In this document: positions 1-8,834 of the stretch, one piece after another
How the letters are laid out: every line of letters starts with the position of its first letter
How positions within the stretch are numbered: the stretch's first letter is position 1
DNA from: Streptomyces phaeoluteigriseus
GTDB taxonomy: Bacteria > Actinomycetota > Actinomycetes > Streptomycetales > Streptomycetaceae
Assembly: GCF_001896135.2 (NCBI RefSeq)
Contig: NZ_MPOH02000015.1
Coordinates: 628,141-683,269, forward strand
Length of the DNA: 55,129 nt
Reading direction: 5' to 3'
The notes under the pieces: model-generated
Databases searched by the model: none
The model's input: the letters and a program-made list of their open reading frames with translations, nothing else
What the model was told of the DNA's origin: nothing
Made by a program: the position numbers and the translations under genes

Positions 1-44
1 TGGCGCGGCCCGCGTACTCATCCCCCACGGCGCGGGCCGCGCCA
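1..44. terminator. Perfect 14-bp inverted repeat, likely terminator of the upstream gene
   Basis: Positions 1-14 (TGGCGCGGCCCGCG) pair perfectly with 31-44 around a 16-nt loop. It sits before the TPR gene and probably ends a gene lying to the left of the window. There is no T-run, which is common for Streptomyces terminators. Confidence 0.55.
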
Positions 45-95
45 CCCCCACGCACCTGAGCAGGACGATCCACCCCAGGCGACCGAGGAGAGGGC

Positions 96-1827
96 ATGTC
101 CCCGCGTACGAACGACGGCGAACCGGAGCGTGAGCGGCCGGCCTCCGGGACCGGGACCGCAGCCCCGGCAGAGGAAACGGCGTCCGGGGAAGCCGCGGGC
201 CCGCCCACGGACCGGCCAGAGGCGACCGACGAGATCGAGGACACCGGGACGATCTTCGCGGAGGGCGCGGAGGGCGCGGACGATGCGGACGGCGCGACCG
301 GTGCCGACGGCGCAGACGGCACGGGCGGCGCGACTGGTGCCGACGGCGCAGACGGTGCGGACGGCGCCGACGGCGCAGAGCATGCGACCGGCGCGGACGG
401 CACGACCAGTGTCGACGGTGTCGACCATGCGACCGGTGCCGACGGTGCGGGGGGCGACCGGGTCGCCGCCGTCCGGCCGGGTCGCCGCCGCGGGCCGCCG
501 CTGGCGGTCCGTGCAGCTCGGGGCCTGCGCCGCGATGCTGGCCGTCGGCCTCACCGCCGGGGCGATCGCGCTCGGCGCGGTGCGGGACGGCGGGGACACT
601 CCCGTCGTCGCGGGCGCCGCGGTCTCCCCGGGTCTGCTCGCGAGCGCCGACCTGAGTACCGGCATCGCCTCGCTCCAGGCCCATCTGCGCGACCAGCCGA
701 GGGACTTCGGCGGCTGGGCCACCCTCGGCCTCGCCTACGTCGAGCAGGCCCGCACCCAGGGTGACCCCTCCCGCTACCCGCAGGCCGAGCAGGCCCTCAG
801 GCGCTCCCTCGCCCTGCGCCCGGACAACGACCAGGCCCTGTCCGGCCGTGCCGCGCTCGCCGCGGCCCGCCACGAGTTCGGCACCGCGCTCGCGTACGCC
901 GACCGGGCCCTGAAGCAGAACCCCTACAACGAACGCGCCCTGTGTTCCCGTATCGACGCGCTCGTCGAGCTGGGCCGGTACGAGGAGGCGGCCGGAGCCG
1001 CCCGCACGGCCGACGAACGGCGTCCCGGCATACCGGTGTTCACCCGCTACGCGTACGTCCACGAGCTGCGCGGTGACGTCGGCACCGCCCGCCGGGTCCT
1101 GGCCCAGGCCCTGGCCGCCTCGACCACGCCCGGCGACATCGCCTACGTGGCCACACAGCTCGGCCAACTGGCCTGGAACCAGGGCGACGACGACACCGCC
1201 CTCACCCACTACGCCCGTGCCCTCGCCGCCGACGAGAACTACCTCCCGGCGCTGGAGGGCCGTGCCCGCGCCCAGGCGGCGAGCGGGCGCCGCGCCGAGG
1301 CGATCAAGGGCCTGGAGAACGTGGTCGCCCGCTTCCCGCTGCCCGGTCCTCTCGTCGAACTCGGCGAGCTGTACGAAGCCCGCGGCGGCGAGGGCGACGC
1401 GGCGAGGGCCGAGGCCCAGTACCGGCTCGTCGACGCCTGGACGGCGCTCGCCCGTGCCAACGGCGTCAACGCCGACCTCGACACCGCGCTCGCGGCGGCC
1501 GACCACGGGGACAAGGCGGCGGCACTGCGCGCGGCCCGCGCCGAGTGGGACCGCCGCCGGACCGTGCACACCGCGGACGCCCTCGCCTGGGCCCTGCACG
1601 TCAACGGCAGGGACGCCGAGGCGCTCCGCTACGCCCGGCAGGCCACGGCAACCGGTTACCGCAACGCGGCTCTCCTCTACCACCGGGGCGTGATCGAGGA
1701 CGCCACGGGCCACCCGGACGACGCCCGCACCCACCTCACCGCGGCCCTGGCGCTCAACCCCGGCTTCTCGGTCCTCGGTGCCCGCGAGGCCCGTGCCGCA
1801 CTCAAGACGCTGGAGGCGGCCGAGTGA
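96..1827 (+). CDS. Tetratricopeptide repeat membrane protein, frame broken near position 450
   Basis: TPR scaffold protein with an acidic low-complexity N-terminus, one membrane segment (positions about 520-590) and several TPRs (about 700-1800, with typical A-G-Y and P-N-N helices). The ATG at 96 has a good Shine-Dalgarno (GAGGAGAGGG, 84-93) and opens an Asp/Gly/Ala-rich frame with many GAD repeats. The TPR part lies one frame over. Removing one G from the G6 run at 447-452 joins the two frames smoothly into about 576 aa. The alternative single-frame start, GTG at 130, gives an Arg-rich N-terminus typical of a wrong frame. The stop overlaps the start of the metal transporter (GTGA), so the two are translationally coupled. 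The molecular function is unknown; it may assist the transporter. Confidence 0.75.
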
Positions 1828-3449
1828 CGCTCCGCCGTGTGTCCGCCTCCTGCGCGGCCGTCCTGACGGCCGGGTGCGCGCTCGCCCTGATCCCTTCCGC
1901 CAGTGCGAGCGCGCACCCCCTGGGCAACTTCACCGTCAACCGCTACGACGGTCTCGTCGCCGCCCCCGGGCAACTGCGCGTCGACCATGTGGAGGACCTC
2001 GCCGAGATCCCGGCGACCCAGGCGAAGCCGGACGTCGAGCGGCTCGGTCTCGCCGAGTGGGCCCGGCGGCGGTGTGCCACGGCCGCCGAGGACAGCCGCC
2101 TCACCGTGGACGGCCGTACGGTCGCCCTCGCGGCCGGTGCCGCCACGGCGGACCTGCGGCCCGGTCAGGCGGGGCTCGACACCCTGCGCGTGGAGTGCCG
2201 GCTGACCGCTCCGCTGCCCGAGGACGCCTCGGTCTCCCTCTCCTTCCGGAGTGCGGGGGCCTCCTCCGGGCCCGGCTGGCGCGAGATCACCGCGCGCGGC
2301 GACCGGACGACGCTCACCGACTCGGACGTACCGCAGGAGTCGTTGTCGGACGAACTCAGCGACTACCCGGCCGAGTTGCTGTCCTCCCCCGCCGACACCC
2401 CGGCCGCGTCCCTGCGGGTGCGGCCCGGTGGCCCGGCACTGGCCGAGGCGGACGGCGACGCGCCTGCCGCGTCCGTGCTGCCCCGCGGCGCGGACCGCTG
2501 GACGCGGGCCCTGGACAGCCTGGTCGCCCGGCAGCACCTCACCCTCGGCTTCGCCGCGCTGGCCCTGGTCCTCGCGGTCGGCCTCGGCGCGATGCACGCC
2601 CTCGCGCCGGGCCACGGCAAGACCCTGATGGCCGCGACGGCGGCCGCCCGCGGCAAACGGGCCCGTCTCAAGGACGTCCTGCCGCTGGCCGCGTCGGTCA
2701 CCGTCACCCACACCCTCGGCGTGGTCGCCCTCGGCCTCCTGGTCACCGCCGGCTCGGCCGCCGCGCCCTCGGTGGTCGCGTGGCTGGGCCTGGCCAGCGG
2801 CGCCCTGGTCCTGTTCGCGGGCGCGACCCTCGTACGACGGGCCTGGCACCACCGGGGCCACGGCCCAGGACACGGACACCCGCACCCCCACCCGCACGAG
2901 CCGGTGAAGCCGCCCGCCCGTCGGCCGGCCCTCGTCGGCGCGCCCACGGAGCACGCGCACCAGGCCCACGAGCACCCGCGCGACCACGACCCCGGCCACG
3001 ATCACGACCACCACGATCATGATCACCATCACGATCACAGTCACGATCACGGGCACATCCACACTCACACCCACGGCGGCGTGCCCCACTCCCACCCCAC
3101 CGCCCCGACCCTGCGCGGCACGATCCTGCTCGGCTTCGCCGGGGGGCTGGTCCCCAGCCCCTCCGCCGTCGTCGTGCTGGTCGGCGCGGCGGCGCTCGGG
3201 CACGCCTGGTTCGGGCTGCTGCTCGTCGTCGCGTACGGGGTCGGGCTGGCGCTCACCCTGACGGCCGCCGGGTTCGCCGTCGTCAGGCTGGGCGCGGGCG
3301 CGGCCCGGCTGCTGGACCGGGGACCGCGATGGACCCGCCGTCCCGCCGTGGCGCTGGTCCGCCGCAACCTGCCCCTGTGGTCGGCGCTGGTGGTCGTGGC
3401 CCTCGGCGCGGCACTGCTGCTCAAGGGAGCCGCATCCGTACTGGTCTGA
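1824..3449 (+). CDS. NicO/RcnA-like nickel/cobalt transporter with exported N-terminal domain and His-rich loop
   Basis: About 541 aa. The GTG start at 1824 overlaps the previous stop and has GGAGG at 1812. The protein begins with a signal peptide (cut near ...ASASAHPLG), followed by an extracytoplasmic region of about 200 residues, then a membrane domain. The first helices carry the family motif HALAPGHGK (about residues 260-270). Between membrane halves lies a very His-rich cytosolic loop (about 30 His in roughly 85 residues, positions 2845-3095). A second helix bundle follows (GGLVPSPSAVVVLVGA). Known family role: nickel/cobalt export or transport. Which metal and which direction are not visible. 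The coupled TPR gene suggests joint function. His codons in the loop use CAT and GAT more than the rest of the gene. Confidence 0.85.
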   Translation: MTLRRVSASCAAVLTAGCALALIPSASASAHPLGNFTVNRYDGLVAAPGQLRVDHVEDLAEIPATQAKPDVERLGLAEWARRRCATAAEDSRLTVDGRTVALAAGAATADLRPGQAGLDTLRVECRLTAPLPEDASVSLSFRSAGASSGPGWREITARGDRTTLTDSDVPQESLSDELSDYPAELLSSPADTPAASLRVRPGGPALAEADGDAPAASVLPRGADRWTRALDSLVARQHLTLGFAALALVLAVGLGAMHALAPGHGKTLMAATAAARGKRARLKDVLPLAASVTVTHTLGVVALGLLVTAGSAAAPSVVAWLGLASGALVLFAGATLVRRAWHHRGHGPGHGHPHPHPHEPVKPPARRPALVGAPTEHAHQAHEHPRDHDPGHDHDHHDHDHHHDHSHDHGHIHTHTHGGVPHSHPTAPTLRGTILLGFAGGLVPSPSAVVVLVGAAALGHAWFGLLLVVAYGVGLALTLTAAGFAVVRLGAGAARLLDRGPRWTRRPAVALVRRNLPLWSALVVVALGAALLLKGAASVLV

Positions 3450-3500
3450 GCTACGTTGGGGAGGTATTCACCTGGATGCGAAGGGGGAATGGGGTGCACG

Positions 3501-5129
3501 GTGACCGAAGAACCGGGCAGTGAGCGTCTGATCGCGGGCCGCTACCGTCTGCTGTCCCCGCTCGGTGAGGGCGGTATGGGCACGGTGTGGCGGGCCCTGG
3601 ACGAGGTGCTGCACCGTGAGGTCGCCGTCAAGGAGGTCCGTGCCCCGGCCGGGCTGCCGGACTCGGACGTCGAGCGGCTGTACGCCCGGCTGGAGCGTGA
3701 GGCCTGGGCCGCGGCCCGGGTCGCGAACCGCAATGTCGTGACGGTGTACGACGTGGCCATGCAGGACGGCCGGCCGTGGATCGTCATGGAGCTGGTGCGC
3801 GGCATCTCGCTCGCCGAACTGCTGGACGCGGAAGGCCCGTTGGAACCTGCCCGGGCCGCGCACATCGGAGCCGAGGTGCTGGCCGCGCTGCGGACGGCGC
3901 ACGAGGTGGGCGTGCTGCACCGCGACGTGAAACCGGCCAACGTGCTGATGTCCAACGACGGCCGCGTGGTGCTCACCGACTTCGGCATCGCCTCCGTCGA
4001 GGGCACGTCGGCGCTCACCATGACCGGCGAGGTCATCGGCTCGCCCGAGTTCCTCGCGCCGGAGCGGGCGCTGGGCCGCACACCGGGTCCCGAGTCGGAC
4101 CTGTGGTCGCTGGGCGTGCTGCTGTACGCGGCGGTCGAGGGCAACTCCCCCTTCCGTCACGACACGCCGTTGAGCACCCTGCGCGCGATCGTCGACGAGG
4201 AACTGCCGCCGCCGCGCCGGGCGGGCGCGCTGGCCCCCGTGATCGAGGGGCTGCTGCGCAAGGATCCGGCCGAGCGGGTGCCGGCCGAGGTGGCCGAGCG
4301 GGACCTGCGGGTCGTCGCCTCGGGCGGGACCGCCCGGTCCGGCGCGCTCCGGGCGACGTCGCCGTATCCACCGACGGGCGCCGGGCGTCCGGCGGCCTCG
4401 CGCACCGAGCCGGTTCCGGCGCCGGTCCCGGACCCGGCCGCGTCCTGGTCGGGCCCGCAGGGGGCCACCGGCCGGACCGGGCCCGGTCGTGACCGGCGTA
4501 CCGCCGGGGTGCTGATCGCCGGCGTGGCGGCGCTGGCTCTGGCGGTGGGCGGGCTGACGTACGCGCTGCTCGACACGGGGGAGGGCGGGGGGCGACGGCG
4601 GCGACGGGGGGTGTCGCCGACGGCCAGTCGCAGGGGGGTGACTCCGTCGGCGACGCCGCGGGAGAGCGAGACCGAGGGGAGCGAGGAGCCCTCGACGAGC
4701 GCGAGCCCGAGTGCGGGTGAGAGCGCCACGAGCGAGGCTCCGCCGCAGTCCGTCGCGGTCACGGTCACCGGATCCCACACGGACTACTCGGGGTCCTGCC
4801 CGCCGCCGGACGCGGAGGCTCCCACCTTCACGGTGACCATCACGGTGGGCCGGCTGCCCGCACAGGTGTCCTACCGGTGGGTGTCGGAGGAAGGCGGACT
4901 CGTGGACTCGGACTGGAGGACGCTGGACCTTCCGGCGGGCGGCGGGAAGTCGGGACAGGACCGGGTGGTCGTGACCACACCCGCCGAGAGCGGGACGTAC
5001 CGCAACGCGCTCGGTGTCGAGGTGCGTGAGCCGGGTCGTGCGACGTCGAACTCGGTGCCGTTCTCGGTGACGTGCGAGACGGAGGCCCCGTCGGGCGAGG
5101 CCTCCCCCTCCGCGTCACCCTCGGAGTGA
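3501..5129 (+). CDS. Hanks-type Ser/Thr protein kinase, single-pass membrane protein
   Basis: About 542 aa. The kinase domain spans roughly residues 12-275, with glycine loop LGEGGMG (21-27), Lys44 in VAVKEV, catalytic HRD at 140-142, DFG from Asp160 and APE near 186. A Pro/Ser/Thr linker follows, then one membrane helix (about 335-357) and an extracellular C-terminus of about 190 residues that is not made of PASTA repeats. The catalytic residues are intact, so it should be active. Start choice: GTG 3501 has GGGG six bases upstream; ATG 3489 in the same frame has its G-run too close. The gene ends four bases before the convergent esterase gene, leaving no room for a terminator between them. 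The signal sensed is unknown. Confidence 0.88.
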   Translation: MTEEPGSERLIAGRYRLLSPLGEGGMGTVWRALDEVLHREVAVKEVRAPAGLPDSDVERLYARLEREAWAAARVANRNVVTVYDVAMQDGRPWIVMELVRGISLAELLDAEGPLEPARAAHIGAEVLAALRTAHEVGVLHRDVKPANVLMSNDGRVVLTDFGIASVEGTSALTMTGEVIGSPEFLAPERALGRTPGPESDLWSLGVLLYAAVEGNSPFRHDTPLSTLRAIVDEELPPPRRAGALAPVIEGLLRKDPAERVPAEVAERDLRVVASGGTARSGALRATSPYPPTGAGRPAASRTEPVPAPVPDPAASWSGPQGATGRTGPGRDRRTAGVLIAGVAALALAVGGLTYALLDTGEGGGRRRRRGVSPTASRRGVTPSATPRESETEGSEEPSTSASPSAGESATSEAPPQSVAVTVTGSHTDYSGSCPPPDAEAPTFTVTITVGRLPAQVSYRWVSEEGGLVDSDWRTLDLPAGGGKSGQDRVVVTTPAESGTYRNALGVEVREPGRATSNSVPFSVTCETEAPSGEASPSASPSE

Positions 5130-5133
5130 CGGC

Positions 5134-5940
5134 TCAGGCGGCGCTGTTGAGGACCGGCAGGTAGCCGCCCGACTGCCCGGCGGCGGTCGGGTGGTAGGAC
5201 TCGCCGATGTTGAGCCAGTTGACGCTGTGCAGCCATGAGCTGCCGGAGCAGATCTCGTGGCCGGTGAAGGTGGTGCGGACGTCGCCGAAGGCGAACCCGT
5301 GGGCGGCGGCGCGTTTGGCCAGGGCGGTGTTGAGGTGGTCGGAGGCGTTGTTGATGGCGATGCGCTTGGTCTCGGACAGGCCCAGGCAGGTCGTGCCGAC
5401 CTTGTAGAAGCGGGGGTAGCCGATGACGACGACGTGGGCGGTGGGCGCCTTGGAGCGGATCGCCGAGTAGACGCTGTCGAGCTTGCCGGGGAGCGTGGAG
5501 TCGACGTAGGCGCGGGCGGTGTTGATGCGGCTGACGCAGGTGCTGTCGGAGCCGGTGACGCAGGTGGTCATGACGTCGGCGAAGCCGGCGTCGTTGCCGC
5601 CGACGGTGATGGAGACGAGGCCGGTGGACGAGTTGAGCGGGGCGAGCTGCCCGGCGAGAACATCACCCGTTCGAGCGCCCGAGCAAGCGGCGAACGAGAA
5701 CGAGGTGGGGGTGTGGGCGGCGTTCCAGAGGTACGGAAACGCCTTCGTGCTGCGCTTGCAGTCGCCGCTCGAGCTGATGTAGCCGCCGGCTCCGACGCCT
5801 GAGGAGTAGGAGTCACCGAGGGCCACATAGCCTCCCTCCGCGGCGAGTTGGGCTCCGTGCGCCGAGCCCGCCCCGGTGAGGGCGGCGCCGGCGGCGAGGA
5901 GGAACGAGCTGACGAAGACGGCAATTCGGGAACGTCTCAT
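5134..5940 (-). CDS. Secreted SGNH/GDSL esterase-lipase
   Basis: 268 aa, of the family of small secreted Streptomyces lipases and esterases. A signal peptide covers about residues 1-30 (ends SAHGA). Block I is GDSYSSG with nucleophile Ser44, block III is VGGND, and block V is SYHPT near residue 250, so the catalytic set is complete. Six or more Cys suggest disulfides, as in the family. ATG at 5940 is preceded by AAGGGAGG, a near-perfect ribosome site. It diverges from the S8 protease gene across a regulated-looking intergenic region. Confidence 0.9.
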   Translation of the reverse strand: MRRSRIAVFVSSFLLAAGAALTGAGSAHGAQLAAEGGYVALGDSYSSGVGAGGYISSSGDCKRSTKAFPYLWNAAHTPTSFSFAACSGARTGDVLAGQLAPLNSSTGLVSITVGGNDAGFADVMTTCVTGSDSTCVSRINTARAYVDSTLPGKLDSVYSAIRSKAPTAHVVVIGYPRFYKVGTTCLGLSETKRIAINNASDHLNTALAKRAAAHGFAFGDVRTTFTGHEICSGSSWLHSVNWLNIGESYHPTAAGQSGGYLPVLNSAA

Positions 5941-6006
5941 GGAACCTCCCTTAGCAGGATCTCTGCCACAACCGTCGTAGCAACTACGCGTGTTGACGGG
6001 AAGTGT

Positions 6007-6106
6007 CCATGCCAAATCTTTTCGGCTTGTCAGGCCATTAATCACCCCACCTTTGTTACGTGGCCATGCCAAATTTGTTGACTGTCCTTCAACACCCTTG
6101 TTCTAC
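6007..6106 (+). promoter_or_regulatory. Promoter of the S8 protease with a repeated CCATGCCAAAT element
   Basis: TTGACT (6078-6083), a 17-bp spacer and TTCTAC (6101-6106) make a plausible housekeeping promoter. The 11-mer CCATGCCAAAT occurs at 6007-6017 and again at 6064-6074, the second copy ending just before the -35. The shared intergenic stretch 5941-6247 (about 307 bp) is AT-richer than its surroundings and also serves the divergent esterase gene, where GTAGCAACTAC (about 5986-5996) is a short palindrome. The repeats may bind a regulator; none can be named. Confidence 0.5.
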
Positions 6107-6247
6107 GCAGGTAGATGGCGGAGGCTTTACCCCGGCCGAGAGCGGCACGCCGCGACGCTCGACGCCGTGTGCGCAAACTCCCGCGCGCACACCCCCACTG
6201 ACGCGCGCACCACCCCGCGCGCGCCGCCTGAGGAGGACTCCCTCGTA

Positions 6248-7453
6248 ATGGCACACCTTCGCAGCAACAAGGTCCGCGTCTCCGCCGCCGCCACCGTCGC
6301 GGCCGCCGCCCTCGTCGGCGGGCTCACCGCGCTTCCCGCCCAGGCCGCCCCGGCCGAGGGCAGGGTCCTCGCGGCCGGCTCCCCCACCGCCGTCAAGGAC
6401 AGCTACATCGTCACCCTGAAGCAGGACGCCGGCTTCAAGGCGTCCTCGGCGACCGGCAAGGACCTCATCAAGAGCTACGGCGGTGCGGTGAAGAAGACGT
6501 TCGGCGCCGCGCTGAACGGCTACACCGCGACCCTGTCCGCCACCGAGGCGAAGAGACTGGCCGCCGACCCGGCGGTCGCCGCGGTGGAGCAGAACCAGAC
6601 CGTCCACGTGGACGCCACGCAGTCCAACGCCCCCTGGGGCCTGGACCGCATCGACCAGACCTCACTGCCGCTGTCCGGCACCTACACCTACCCGGACACC
6701 GCCGGCGGCGGTGTGACGGCCTACGTGATCGACACCGGCGTGCGCATCACGCACTCCCAGATCAGCGGCCGGGCCGTCAACGGCTACGACGCCGTCGACG
6801 GCGACAACGTCGCCCAGGACGGCAACGGCCACGGCACCCACGTGGCCACCACGATCGCGGGCACCACGTACGGCGTGGCCAAGAAGGCGAAGATCGTGGC
6901 CGTCCGGGTGCTGAACAACGCCGGCTCCGGCACCACGGCCGGTGTGATCGCGGGCATCGACTGGGTGACCGCGAACCACTCCGGCCCCTCGGTCGCCAAC
7001 ATGTCCCTCGGCGGCGGCGTCTCCACCACCCTGGACGCGGCCGTGCGCCGCTCCATAGCCAGCGGCGTCACCTACGCCGTCGCGGCGGGCAACAGCAGCA
7101 CCACCGCCACCTCGTCGTCCCCGGCCCGGGTCACCGAGGCCATCACGGTCGGCGCCACCACCAGCACCGACGCCAAGGCCAGCTACTCCAACTACGGTTC
7201 GGTCCTGGACATCTTCGCCCCCGGCTCGTCCATCACGGCGGGCTGGTACACCAGCGACACCGCCACGAACACCATCTCCGGTACGTCGATGGCGACCCCG
7301 CACGTCGCGGGCGCCGCCGCGATCTACCTGGCGGGCCACACCTCGGCCACCCCGGCCCAGGTCGCCACGGCGCTCATCAACGGCTCGACCACCGGCAAGG
7401 TCACCAGCGCGGGCACCGGCTCCCCGAACCGTCTGCTGAAGATCGTCCCGTGA
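6248..7453 (+). CDS. Secreted subtilisin-like serine protease (S8, proteinase K/aqualysin type)
   Basis: 401 aa. Layout: signal peptide 1-33 (ends PAQAA), inhibitor I9-type propeptide about 45-120, and catalytic domain from about 124 to the end. The triad is visible: Asp162 in YVIDTGV, His195 in NGHGTHVA and Ser347 in GTSMATPH, with oxyanion Asn282 in AAGN. Length and order match the single-domain secreted proteases of this family. ATG 6248 follows AGGAGGA at 6231-6237. A strong hairpin terminator follows 36 bp after the stop. It should be secreted by Sec and mature by self-cleavage of the propeptide. Confidence 0.93.
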   Translation: MAHLRSNKVRVSAAATVAAAALVGGLTALPAQAAPAEGRVLAAGSPTAVKDSYIVTLKQDAGFKASSATGKDLIKSYGGAVKKTFGAALNGYTATLSATEAKRLAADPAVAAVEQNQTVHVDATQSNAPWGLDRIDQTSLPLSGTYTYPDTAGGGVTAYVIDTGVRITHSQISGRAVNGYDAVDGDNVAQDGNGHGTHVATTIAGTTYGVAKKAKIVAVRVLNNAGSGTTAGVIAGIDWVTANHSGPSVANMSLGGGVSTTLDAAVRRSIASGVTYAVAAGNSSTTATSSSPARVTEAITVGATTSTDAKASYSNYGSVLDIFAPGSSITAGWYTSDTATNTISGTSMATPHVAGAAAIYLAGHTSATPAQVATALINGSTTGKVTSAGTGSPNRLLKIVP

Positions 7454-7488
7454 TCCGGCGCCGCTGACACGGCAACCGGTTCCACCCC

Positions 7489-7521
7489 GTTCCCCGGAGG
7501 CACACACCGCCTCCGGGGAAC
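7489..7521 (+). terminator. Intrinsic terminator of the S8 protease gene
   Basis: GTTCCCCGGAGG (7489-7500) and CCTCCGGGGAAC (7510-7521) form a perfect 12-bp stem with a 9-nt loop, followed by GTTTGTGT. Confidence 0.85.
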
Positions 7522-8003
7522 GTTTGTGTCAGGTCCCTGATCACGAATGTCCGTCTCGCTCACGGGACGACCCGTTGTGTAACGGTCAAACGAACAAAAA
7601 GGTGAGGCCTCGTTCCAGGTCTTGCCATACGGGTGTATTCGTCAATACCGTCAGACATCTCACCCGCATCGGACCGTCGGTAAGCGGCTCTAGGGGAGGG
7701 CTCAAGGACCGCGATGGATTCCGGCGCGGGGCGCGGTAGGGGGGTGCCGTGCCCGGTGGCCGCACATGGCCGACCGGGTCGTGCCGCGCAGTCGGCTGCC
7801 GTCTTCTTCCGGTGACCGGCCAGCTTTGCCAGCTCACCCGGCGTGCGCGGAGAGGTCTTCCGCCGTGCCGAGTCGCAGGGTCCGCGGAGAGGTCTTCCGT
7901 CATGCCGTGCGGCCGGGGTGACAAAACAACCCCCCTTTCGAACCGGACTTACATCCGGGCCGCCCGGGGGTGGGCGGTCCACCGGACGAGAGGGACCAGA
8001 CTC
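7522..8003. other. Intergenic region before the glycosyltransferase cassette, with a 37-bp-spaced direct repeat
   Basis: No convincing gene; the ORFs here on either strand lack coding character. The 16-mer GCGGAGAGGTCTTCCG occurs at 7847-7862 and 7884-7899, with similar flanks (GTGCCG after each). A small inverted repeat GTATT-CGTC-AATAC lies at 7635-7648. The stretch is AT-rich at 7570-7660. These may be regulatory sites for the cassette starting at 8004. Confidence 0.45.
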
Positions 8004-8834
8004 ATGAGTTCCGTTCTTCAACCGGCGACACCGGGCCAGGAGCGTCAGGCTCCGTCGACCGCCGGAAAGTACCGGCCCATCTCCTCTCACCTGGCCATCA
8101 CGCCACCGGTGAGCGTCGTCATCCCGGCGATGAACGAGGCCGAGAACCTTCCTTACGTCTTCAAGACCCTGCCGGACTGGATCCACGAAGTGGTGCTGGT
8201 CGACGGCAACTCCACCGACGACACCGTCGCGGTCGCGCGGGACCTGTGGCCCGGCGTCAAGGTCGTCGGACAGCAGGGCCGGGGCAAGGGCGACGCCCTG
8301 ATCACCGGCTTCGAGGCATGCAGCGGCGACATCATCGTGATGGTCGACGCGGACGGCTCGGCCGACGGCAACGAGATCGTCTCGTACGTCTCCGCCCTCG
8401 TCTCGGGCGCGGACTTCGCCAAGGGCTCCCGCTTCGCCAACGGCGGCGGCACAGACGACATGACCTTCATCCGCTGGCTGGGCAACCGCGTCCTGTGCGC
8501 CATCGTCAACCGCAAGTTCGGCGCCCGTTACACCGACCTGTGCTACGGCTACAACGCGTTCTGGCGGCACTGCCTGGACAAGATCGAGCTGGACTGCACC
8601 GGCTTCGAGGTCGAGACGCTGATGAACATCCGGGTCGTCAAGGCCGGGCTGAAGGTGCAGGAGATCCCCAGCCACGAGTACCTGCGCATCCACGGCGTCA
8701 GCAACCTGCGCGCCGTACGCGACGGCCTGCGGGTGCTGCGGGTGATCCTCAGCGAACGGTCCAACCGGCGGGCTCTGCGGCGCGGCGGGCGCCGCTCGCC
8801 GATGCTCGACTCGGTCCGGGGAGAGGTGTCTTGA
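8004..8834 (+). CDS. Family 2 glycosyltransferase (dolichol-phosphate-mannose-synthase-like)
   Basis: 276 aa. The GT-A fold begins near residue 30: VSVVIPAMNEAENL, then VVLVDGNSTDDT, a glycine loop GRGKGDAL, and the metal-binding VDADGSAD (about residue 115). The C-terminus ends in a basic segment without a clear membrane helix. ATG 8004 is preceded by GAGAGGGA. The stop overlaps the next start (TTGA), so it is coupled to the second glycosyltransferase. Likely transfers a sugar to a lipid carrier or surface polymer; donor and acceptor cannot be read from sequence. Confidence 0.85.
   Translation: MSSVLQPATPGQERQAPSTAGKYRPISSHLAITPPVSVVIPAMNEAENLPYVFKTLPDWIHEVVLVDGNSTDDTVAVARDLWPGVKVVGQQGRGKGDALITGFEACSGDIIVMVDADGSADGNEIVSYVSALVSGADFAKGSRFANGGGTDDMTFIRWLGNRVLCAIVNRKFGARYTDLCYGYNAFWRHCLDKIELDCTGFEVETLMNIRVVKAGLKVQEIPSHEYLRIHGVSNLRAVRDGLRVLRVILSERSNRRALRRGGRRSPMLDSVRGEVS

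Noticed and set aside
130..520. Arg-rich N-terminus of the TPR protein from GTG 130
   Set aside because: The ribosome site is poor and the Arg/Pro/Thr-rich text is typical of a wrong frame in high-GC DNA; the ATG 96 frame has a good ribosome site and a natural acidic composition.
7560..8693. Long minus-strand ORF opposite the first glycosyltransferase
   Set aside because: It overlaps a clear GT2 gene and has the composition of an antisense shadow.
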